Shown one piece after another: positions 55,430-64,000 of a DNA stretch of 64,000 nucleotides. Under the pieces are notes generated by a model. The model saw nothing but the letters and a program-made list of their open reading frames with translations, was not told the origin of the DNA and made no database searches. The DNA comes from Metaphire vulgaris (taxonomy: Eukaryota > Annelida > Clitellata > Crassiclitellata > Megascolecidae), in contig JACLAT010000152.1 of the NCBI GenBank assembly GCA_018105865.1, positions 1 through 64,000 on the forward strand, written 5' to 3'. Position 1 is the stretch's first letter; each line of letters opens with the position of its first letter. A program made the translations under genes and the position numbers.

Positions 55430-56300
55430 GATTTCGTGACGTTGTGCATCGGTTCTCGTCATCCAGTCCAATAGCATTCTCCTTGGTCTTCCTTTTGTCT
55501 TTCTCCCATATATACACTTCCTTCAATTACTGTTCTAAGCAATGTTTCTCCGTGTTTCTCCTCTTAGCACTTGTCCAATCCAGTTCCTCGATCTTCTTTT
55601 GATGGTGTTTATTAGCGATCATTGTTCTCCCGCCGTCTGTAATACCTCTTCGTTTGATTTCTTGTCTGCCCACTTGATCTTTTCCATCCTCTATAGCCAC
55701 ATTTTGAATGCTTCTAGCTTTGTATGTCCTTTTTCTGAAGAGTCCAGGTTTTTGAGTCATATAGGGTTACACTCCATACCAAAGTTTTTATAAGTCTCTT
55801 TTTTAGTTCCTGTTTATCCCTCCTCTTACCAGTTCCCCTCTGTCCAAAAATGCTTGTTTTCCCATCACTATTCTCTTCATCTCCTCCTGGCTTCTGGTAT
55901 CTTCTGTTAGGCTCCCAAGGTAACAAAATTGTGTCACCTGTTCCAGTTCTGCTCCATCAACCATTATGTTGAATCTAGGTGGAGTTTTGCTTTGTTATTA
56001 CCATGATTTTTGTTTTTAGCATGTTTGTTTTCATGCCATATTCTTTTGCTGTTTTATTTATTTAATTTGTCCATCATTCTTTGTAGCTCTATTTTGCTCC
56101 CTCTCAGCATTGCCTGATCATCTGCAACACGTATATAGCTTGCATCAGTTTCTCTCCAATGTTTATTCCAGCTTTTTCTTACTCTATTGCTTCTCGTATT
56201 AATTCCTCAATATAAATACTGAATGGAAGCAGAGATAGCAGGCAACTCTGTTGTGATCCTCTCCCTATTACACCTTCCAATCTGTGTTTATACAGCAAAT
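55430..56300 (-). mobile_element. LINE reverse-transcriptase C-terminal region, degenerate
   Basis: Minus strand, broken frames: RLEGVIGRGS...CLLSLLPFSIYIEELI, EYGMKTNMLKTKIMVI, VDGAELEQVTQFCYLGSLTE, LKKRLIKTLVWSVTLYDSKT, then RRSRNWIGQVLRGETLLRTV. The largest LINE fragment in the window. Confidence 0.8.
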
Positions 56301-57249
56301 CATTAAACCCTTGTTATTTACTGATCACATTAATCATGTATGTGAAATTGCTATTTTATTCACTTAGGAATAGTCAAAGAATTATAGATTTTGGACCAAA
56401 TTCTGCTGGCATTGCATTTGAAACATCTCATTAAACTATTTGCCATAAACTCGGTTAAATTTTTCATTTAAGTCATTCAGTCAATATTTTTGCAACCTTA
56501 CTGCAAATTTTGATAAAGCAATGTAATTCATTGACCACATTAATAAATTCTGCAAACTGCTCATTTACAAATAAGAACTAATCGATAAATTTGTGACACT
56601 GCCTAAATCTGCTCTTATCCCTCTCAGTGACAGTGCCAGGCATACAAAAAGAAGAGCCAAGGCCCTGCCATTTCAATAAGTTAAAAATTTGAAATCGGTA
56701 ATGATTATATTAGCAATTCAATTGAAATTATTAATGTTCTTGACATGACCCAGAATGATAAAGGAGCAGATGGTGAATATGATGTACACACAACCAGTGC
56801 TATAGACCCATGCCTATGACGATCAATAATCGTATCATTCACTGTAACTCGAACGTCCATGAATCAGAATTTTCCACCATATCACATGTCACAGTGAAAA
56901 AAAAAACAGATGAATTGAGTCAGTTTCAGAGTATGACAACAAGACGTTATTCATATGCAAGGAAACATACTTCTCCATCAGTGATAGGGATTTAGTACGG
57001 TTAAACACTCGGCTATCAGAGGATTGTATTGTTATTGCTTGAGGTATTGCTGCATTTTTTGCCATCATGTAAGCATTTTGTAAGTATTTATGCTGTGAAA
57101 GCTTTTTCTAAGCGCTACAAAGCTGATTATGAAATTTGTCACTGGAATTAACCCCTTAACCGTGTATTTAACTGTAACTCAATGTAAAATGGATGGATAT
57201 ATCCGGGATCCCCAATTAAGGGGTTAATGCAATTGAACGCTTCAGCGGA
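56300..57249. other. AT-rich stretch, possibly decayed hAT interior
   Basis: No clear frames. Its position upstream of a hAT transposase fragment makes a degenerate transposon body plausible. Confidence 0.35.
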
Positions 57250-57470
57250 TGAATGCATCGGGATAATACCCCAAGTTCACTAGTCCAGGGCAACAACTTA
57301 TTAGATTTTACAAGCTTTGCAGAGGGATACCAGAGATGCCTTCTACAAGTTGTGCTACCCGGTAAAAGAGCTTGTATAATTCCAATTACCACAGCTTCTT
57401 CTGAGCCCTCATTCAGCTCTTTGAAAAGAATTTAAGACATTACGATAACTAAGGTCTTATTTCCATATCA
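57250..57470 (+). pseudogene. hAT transposase C-terminal fragment, degenerate
   Basis: Reads RACIIPITTASSEPSFSSLK then a stop and DITITKVLFP. PIxTASSERSFSxLKRIKxY is the hAT dimerisation signature; an in-frame TAA replaces the lysine codon after KRI. Confidence 0.7.
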
Positions 57471-57526
57471 AATTACTCTCAAGTCGGGAGCTCCTCTGAG
57501 TAAAAATATAATTGCATTACATTATA

Positions 57527-57539
<13 letters not shown>

Positions 57540-57567
<28 letters not shown>

Positions 57568-58035
57568 GACGATTTGTGAAGCGCCGTAACATGGCCATCG
57601 GCCAAAACCAAAAGCGCTGTACAGTCAAACAGTCAACTATACGATATGGTGAACAAATGCGTTTTGAGCTCTTTAGCAAACATTTCAGGTGAAGTAATCC
57701 CGGCCAGCGATCGGGAGCGCGTTTCACAGACGAGGTTACCGCGAGTCATAGAACGCCGCCAAACTTCGGAGTCTTGGCCGGAGGAGGAACGACACAGCGG
57801 TGGCGGCTGCAGATCTCAGCTGGAGACGGCACCCGTCGCCGTTTGTCGTCGTACTAGGCATGCCAAATGTCGGGACAGGCTGGGTCCTGAAGAGCACGAA
57901 AAGTTAACCAACACCGCTTGTAAACTATACGCCCGGGACCCGAAGCCAATGGAGCTTGTCTTAGCACAGGTGTCACATGGTCGTGCCACCTCCGCCGAAA
58001 ATAATCCGAGCCGAGGCATTGATGACTGCCTGAAG
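57540..58035 (-). mobile_element. Probable LINE 3' end with ATT tail, unassigned
   Basis: (ATT)n at 57531-57566 abuts CGACGATTTGTGAAGCGCCG. Sequence near 57970 (ACATGGTCGTGCCACCTC, CCGAGCCGAGGCATTGA) resembles 53208-53250, so this is a dispersed repeat. The GC-rich frame 57646-58059 is not recognised as protein. Confidence 0.5.
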
Positions 58036-58039
58036 TCTA

Positions 58040-60155
58040 CTGAGCTGGTTCCCAGGTAGTCCGAGAAGGAGACTGTTGCTATACATACCCCAATGAGTGA
58101 TAATTACCGAAACACATCTAATTTGGCAATAATGTTGACCCACTCAAGAAGAGCCAAGCACATGGATATGGAGTGAGTTGTCGACATGTTCATAAAGATG
58201 TTTCCAAACTAGGCCTACCGCATGCTGTACAGTAGTTCAATAACTTTCTCAGCTTGTCTGTAGACTGCAGTTACCAATTGAGGGTAATTTTGCCCTTTCT
58301 CTTTGAACATTTTATTTGTACAAAACACAGGACAACAGAAGATTGGCAGGTAGAGAATCCACCAAAAATCAAGAAAAAGTTAATTTTCAGCTAAGATATC
58401 GTACTTTCAGCTCAGATCGTTTTCTGATACTGATGATGCAATTACTGTTATCAGTTAAAATATTTTTTAGTATTTGGTATAATAATGTGCATGGCATAAG
58501 GAATGAATGATTTAGGACTACAAATAAAGGCAACAAGTTTAATTATAATCAATTGCATATGCATTGCCTATTTCTGTAATAAACCAAACATTCCTTTGAC
58601 CGGGCTGGCACTGGCAAAAAATTTCAGGCCCTGCTACATGCCCTGCCTCTGTTCATAATCTGGCCACCACTGACCCCTAAACCACCACTCCACTGACCCC
58701 TCTTGTCGATTCTTTCGTAACCAGTAGATTTGGTTAAGAATTTACACTGGCTACTGTAGAAAAGAAAATGGAAAATGACATTAAAGACTGATCTGGTCAT
58801 TCAAATGGTTTCCTAGACTGGCCAATCACAGTATTTGAAATCCTTGCTAAATCACCAAAATCATTCTCACTCAATAAATTTGCTGGTTCATTACTAAATG
58901 TTCCTAGAACCAACACTGAAATTGGTACATGAGTATTTTCTGTTAAAGAACCAGAAATCTAACTCTTTTTCTCTCTCTGTTAGATCTTAAAGCAAATTGA
59001 GTAGTTTGACTTCTGCATAAAATGTGCATCTCTCCCATTTAGCATTTCCTCCATGGTCTGCCTCACTGTTAGTGAATAATCTTCAGTCTGATATTTTATT
59101 TAATTTTGTATAATTTGGTGTTTGGATTTGGAGTAACTGAACTGTAGATGCAAATTGTCGCCTGTGTTAGGTCGAAAACTCAAGATAATCGTTGATGTTT
59201 ACAAGATATCATTGTATCGCAATTTAGATAAAATTGTGTGCATAACCATGAAATTGTGTAGGCCTATTGGATTTAGAAGTATGTGTCATGTGTCATTAAC
59301 TCTGTAAGTTACGACTTATGGAAACAATAATGCTGATTGTAAAAGATAACAGACAATGTTGGTTGTGCAGTTGTGCATATGAAATTATAAGGCGACGACT
59401 AGTATAGGCTTAGAAGTTTGAGTCAGCCTTCTCTAGCATAAGTCATAGTCCGGTGATGTGGAGATATTGCATATTTGTTGGAGAAATTTGTATGATGTGT
59501 GAATGAAGACTGGATACGAGATACTGGATGCTATTTCAATTACTTATAAACAGAGTTCTGTTGTGCTGAAACATTGCGTAGAAATACAATTCTTATTTCG
59601 ACCATCTTCTACAACACGTTGTAGGTTATTCAATTGGGCTTCCATATCTCAAAGGCATACCTTCTGCAGCATTACAGTTTGTCAATTTTGTCACAAAGAG
59701 TTCATTTCAGTTATGCCTATTTATCAAAGGAGAATTATTCAATTGGAATCCTCTCTATTCTTCGATAGTGCGTCAAGAGAAAGATTTCCTTCCACTTATT
59801 AATTCCTGGAAACAACAACTTGAAACTGAAGTTACATCTGATGTATTAGAATCTGATATTGTTGATTTTGTTTATATGTGAGTACGTTTTAAGCAAAAAC
59901 CTGTGTAAGCTGCTTGTGTTGATGGTCAAGAATTGCTAATTTGTGAATTGATTTATGGTATGTGGTTGCAGAATGACTATATATTTGTATGAGTGTAAAC
60001 CTGTGTTGAGTTATTTGTTGGTAAAAGAACGCATACGATAGAATATTTAGTCAAGGACCCACAACAGACGGCCTTAGAATTTAAGGAGTATGTTACACTG
60101 TTAATATCGTAGGCATTAATTATATATGATCATTATTAGCCTATGGTTATTGATA

Positions 60156-60191
<36 letters not shown>

Positions 60192-60375
60192 ATTGATGAT
60201 GATGATGATTATTATTATTATTATTGCAATACAGTGGTAATCAGTTGGTAAAGTTTCTTCTGTTTTTTTCTTTTTAATCCCATACTTTTGAGTTGTTTTT
60301 CTATTTTGTTAACAATTTATCATACCTTTATTGCCCTTCATCGCCCATGACAATTGTCTTGGTTAATTTTTTCAG
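58040..60375. other. Upstream region of the CNBP-like gene
   Basis: No recognised coding. It should contain the promoter and a non-coding first exon, but I cannot place them. ATTTGGTGTTTGGATTTGG near 59110 resembles a LINE 3' UTR. Confidence 0.4.
60150..60226. repeat. (GAT)n/(ATT)n microsatellite
   Basis: 150-225 bp upstream of the first CNBP-like coding exon. Confidence 0.92.
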
Positions 60376-60540
60376 ATCTATATGCCTATGTCAAGCATAT
60401 CATGAGTGATCAGTGCTTCAAATGTGGAAAATATGGACATTATGCCCGTGACTGTTATATGAAAACAACCAGTCGCATTATACTCTCTCGTGGAAGAGGT
60501 GGTGGAAGTGGAGGAGTTCGCACCGGAAAACCTCGCACAG
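60376..60540 (+). CDS. CNBP: CNBP-like exon 1 (start codon at 60402)
   Basis: Acceptor TTTTTTCAG at 60367-60375, so an upstream untranslated exon is likely. The Met at 60402 gives the family N-terminus directly before knuckle 1. Knuckle 1 is followed by the RGG-type linker. Donor CACAG/GTTAGT, phase 1. Confidence 0.9.
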
Positions 60541-63500
60541 GTTAGTTATTGTGTCGGAACGATGATGACTTTATAAAGTTACAATTTTCCATTTGATATT
60601 GTCATCAGTTCACGGGGCAAGTTGTGGACGTGGTGATCACTCTCCACTGTTTTTGATTTTCTGCTGCTCAGGGATATTTCTAGGATTGTGAATTTGGGGG
60701 TGTCGACCTCAAATTGGGGGGATGGGTGTCCGGAGCTAATTAGTATGCATTTTGTATTCATACCATTGTCACATTTCCAAATTTTGAGGGGGTGTCGACC
60801 TCAAATTAAAGGTTGGAGGAGGGTATTAGGGGTATAAAACTATCCCTGCTGCTGCTGCTGCTGCTTCATATGCCTCAGTGGGTGTTAATACACTGTCATG
60901 AGATATTTGATTTGGCCAGGTAAATGGTGGTCTCCTTTGCACGTGTTTTCAAGAGTCTGAAAGTCTGTAGCCGCTGTCAATATGACATTCCAGGCAAAGT
61001 GTATTTAATCAGGAAATTGAAATATCAAACACGCTTACAATATCTAAACGCAGGGTGTTAAACTCATGGCAATGAAATAATCACTTAGATTATGAAATTT
61101 TTTGTTGAAAACAAAATAAAAAAGAAGATATCTTCAAATGCTCATTCCTTATAATTTAACACTGTATTTGACCTTTGCACCTATTTTCTAATTTATCATT
61201 GGTAAATTGTTTAGTCTTGCTCATTCAAAATAATTTCTTTGCTTAAACATTGCAATTATCATATTATTGAACAAATCATTGGGAAAGCAGGCTTTGTACA
61301 GAGATTTTTTTATCCTCTGCTTCTCCCTTTTATTATCATAATTCTTTGGCCCAAAATGTAATGTATCTTAATTTTTGCCTTAATTACTGTATTTGCACCT
61401 CAATTCTATTTTAAATATTAATCATATATTTTCCAATATAATCTAATCTAATTGTTTTTCATTATTTGAATTTTGCATCTGATATCAACTAAATAAAATG
61501 GGTTCGATTTTATTTGAGTGCCATCAGAAGTCAGTAATTACAAGTTAAACTATGTTAACAAGCATGCCTCAAGCAATTAGGGACAACTAGTGTATGCAGA
61601 ATAAGCATCATGCTGCTAAAGTCAGAAAAATTAAAGGTTTGTGCAATGCAACTATATGGACTAAGATTGACAGTGCAACAGTATGTGCTAACTGTAGGTA
61701 CAAATAGCTTTCTGAATTGATTAATTATGAACCCTTGTGTGATATATTGTGCTCGAGAGCTTTCTTAAGGCAGTAGACCTATCTTGTCAATATTGATCGA
61801 TATTAATATATTTCAACTGTACACAATCAGTCTTTTATACTGCACTTCTACACCCTTGTGTACCAGTTGCCAGCTAAAAGAAGTGTGTAAAAATTTAATA
61901 TTTAAATATTATTTATGCACCGCTTATTTATTACTGTTAACTTGAGATTAATTTATTATATGACATTAAGTTAAATTTCGTTTGTTTAAAGAACGCTGTT
62001 ATAAATGCAATCGTGCTGGTCATTTCGCAAGAGATTGTACTGAAGAACAAGAACGATGTTACAACTGTAATAAATTAGGACACATTGCAAAAGATTGCAA
62101 TCTCGATCCTGATTCTGGTAACAAAAAAGAATTTTCAAAGTTTTTGTATCAATCAAGCCCAATACAAGTTATTAACTTTGTTGTGCAATCATTTTCATTA
62201 AGCCACATTAATGTAATGATTACAAAATTAAGTTTAAAAGGGTATGTTATGGTTATTTCGAGTCAAGTAATTCTTTCTTGAATCAGTATATCATCAGATC
62301 AGTTCATCACTTCATGTGCAGTTGCCTTGAAGCAAATATTCCAATGTCAAGTAAGTGCTAATGCATTATCATAAGTTTGGTATTATATTTTTGCAGTTGC
62401 AACTTTCACATTGTCATGAATCATGGACTTGAATTTATTTGTATCAATTATCTGATTTTTGTGGCATAATTGAGCTACCCATACTATCTAGTGACAGATA
62501 GTTTGTCTTTGCAGCTTCCTGCTACAATTGCGGTGAGTCAGGCCATATGCAACGTGATTGTCCAAACAACAACAGCCGATCATGTTATCATTGTGGAAAG
62601 ACTGGACATCTTCAGAGAGATTGCCCAGAAAGATCAGACGATAGTCGCATATGCTATAGTTGTGGAGAAGCAGGCCATATATCTCGTGACTGTCCAGTGG
62701 GGGAAAAAGAACGTGAAAGTACTTCAACCTGCTACAGGTAATTATAATACAAGAAAAGTATTTGTATTTCTGCACACTAATTTTTAAGTTGTTTAAGAAT
62801 TTTAAAACTTGACAATGCTGTGTAGGTCTATTGAATTAAACTAGCATAGTCTCATTATTACACAACAGACAAGTTGATATAATGATATCATCTATGATGC
62901 CGGGTTATCATTGATTGGTGCGTGGTACTGCACCAGAATTTTTCAACGAATTCTTGTGTCATATAGGTCAAATAAGGCACTAACAGGAGAAAAGGCACAT
63001 TCTTCTAGATTTTGGCACAAAAGACTTTATTGAAGGCCTCTGCAAAATGATTCACCATCAAAATTTTCCATTTGCACACATTCCTGAGGATGCAGATAGG
63101 CTTGCATGAAGAAAACAGAAAGCGTGCTGAGATTAGGCTTATGCTCTGATATTGCAGATGTAGATATTTTAACATCAAAAGCATTTATCTGATACTTTAT
63201 TAGAGACTTTTAGAGACATTGGGCTTGTATTGGAGATCCAGCTTATATTCAAAGATTTACGGTATACAGAGAGGTGATAACGGAAGTAATATTCTCAGTT
63301 AATGGTATGGGTTTTTGGAAGTAAGGGCAAGTCTGTGTGGGGATTCTGAACTAGCGTAGCTCAGTCCACAGGCTAGCACTACATCTGGTCAAATATCCTG
63401 GAATATAAGATTAGAACACTTACCTTTTCTCTTTCTGTTCATGGTTTTTCTTGTTTTAGCACATAAATATGTAACTTCTGTGATATTCTGTAGATTTGTG

Positions 63501-63711
63501 TTTATCGTCTCAACAGTTTGCTAAAAAGTTTAATATTTCAACATGCATGTGATATTTTTGCTTAAAAGCTTATAAAATTTTCAGATGTAATGAGGCTGGT
63601 CACTTGGCCCGTTATTGTCCAAAGGGAAATGGCAATATTCGTTGCTACAAATGCAACAAGATTGGACATTTTGCAAATGACTGCCGTGGAGAAGAAGATG
63701 AGAGTGCTTAA
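60376..63711 (+). CDS. CNBP: CNBP-like CCHC zinc-knuckle nucleic-acid-binding protein
   Basis: A four-exon gene for a 204-residue protein of the cellular nucleic-acid-binding protein family, which binds single-stranded G-rich DNA and RNA and acts in translation and transcription. It starts [13 protein letters not shown] at 60402 and has eight CX2CX4HX4C knuckles: [98 protein letters not shown] and [14 protein letters not shown]. An RG/GGG-rich linker ([12 protein letters not shown]) follows knuckle 1, as in vertebrate CNBP. It ends GEEDESA-stop at 63711. All junctions are in phase with GT-AG sites. Vertebrate CNBP usually has seven knuckles, so this copy has one more. A non-coding 5' exon probably lies upstream, since the first coding exon opens at an acceptor. 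Confidence 0.93.
61992..62117 (+). CDS. CNBP: CNBP-like exon 2 (knuckles 2-3)
   Basis: Acceptor TTTAAAG. Encodes [16 protein letters not shown] and [16 protein letters not shown]. Donor TCTG/GTAAC, phase 1 at both ends, so the exon is symmetrical and could be skipped without a frame change. Confidence 0.9.
62515..62737 (+). CDS. CNBP: CNBP-like exon 3 (knuckles 4-6)
   Basis: Acceptor TTTGCAG. Encodes three knuckles with serine/asparagine/acidic linkers and begins knuckle 7 (TCYR). Donor TACAG/GTAATT splits the seventh knuckle inside its first CX2C pair. Confidence 0.92.
63585..63711 (+). CDS. CNBP: CNBP-like last exon (knuckles 7-8 and stop)
   Basis: Acceptor ATTTTCAG completes [14 protein letters not shown], followed by [14 protein letters not shown] and [12 protein letters not shown]. 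No AATAAA poly(A) signal is visible in the 289 bp of 3' flank left in the window. Confidence 0.92.
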
Positions 63712-64000
63712 TGCAACCATTAAGCTAGACTCACTTTAAGCAGCCAATGGTTTATCAAATGAATTATCCAGCAGAAATGTTGCAGGCCTCTAAGTACGTT
63801 TTAGGAGCTGCTTAAGATTTTAGTTGCCTGTAGTTTTATTGCCTACCGCTATATACTTGACGGGCAAGTTACACATTCTGGATGATTAGATGATTAATAT
63901 TACAAGAGGCTGTTTCGAAAACTTTCTACGATGTTTGATTTTAAATAGCTGGCATGGCATGGCATGGTATAGTAATGCAACCTTGTAATGTTGTATGGGA

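Noticed and set aside
57646..58059. 137-residue plus-strand frame
   Set aside because: Lies in a dispersed repeat that shares sequence with 53.2 kb; no recognised protein family.

Overview
This is invertebrate nuclear DNA: spliced genes with GT-AG introns, very long AT-, ATT-, ATG- and GA-type microsatellites, and an exceptional density of transposable elements. An innexin gene (a gap-junction family absent from echinoderms and represented by the divergent pannexins in vertebrates) points to a non-deuterostome animal. A marine lophotrochozoan is my best guess, but the window alone does not prove it.

Three host genes are supported. (1) 1.6-24.2 kb, plus strand: the cytoplasmic half of a receptor-type guanylyl cyclase in 13 exons (kinase-homology domain, dimerisation coiled coil, cyclase domain, C-terminal tail). 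The extracellular and transmembrane exons lie outside the window or are unrecognised. Splice phases fit for most of the gene, but three places need a one-base correction. (2) 30.8-32.0 kb, minus strand: an intact, intronless, GC-rich innexin of 387 residues. (3) 60.4-63.7 kb, plus strand: a complete CNBP-like protein with eight CCHC zinc knuckles in four coding exons.

Almost everything else is mobile DNA. I can delimit about 30 short non-autonomous DNA elements with CAG/TAG-type terminal inverted repeats and 8-bp target-site duplications, the signature of hAT transposons. They fall into more than 20 families, many nested two or three deep. Two larger hAT copies or remnants carry transposase fragments. 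There are also two Helitron-like elements, a second terminal-repeat family (GGGGCTGTCC ends), a decayed transposase-like gene of the HSRWLTTA type, many non-LTR retrotransposon 3' ends of at least four types, and tRNA-derived SINEs.

Region by region: 0-9 kb holds early cyclase exons, the transposase-like gene split by a 1.3-kb hAT element, and LINE ends. 9-24 kb holds the cyclase exons with repeat-filled introns. 24-30 kb is a nested MITE cluster. 30-32 kb is the innexin. 32-41 kb holds inverted repeat copies, Helitrons and stacked hAT elements. 41-58 kb holds hAT elements, LINEs, microsatellites and a CpG-rich TATA-containing segment near 50.5 kb. 58-64 kb is the CNBP-like gene.

The most unusual signal is a roughly 22-bp near-palindromic module (TGACRAGC, A-run, GGTCRTCA) recurring more than 20 times inside about a dozen element families whose termini differ.
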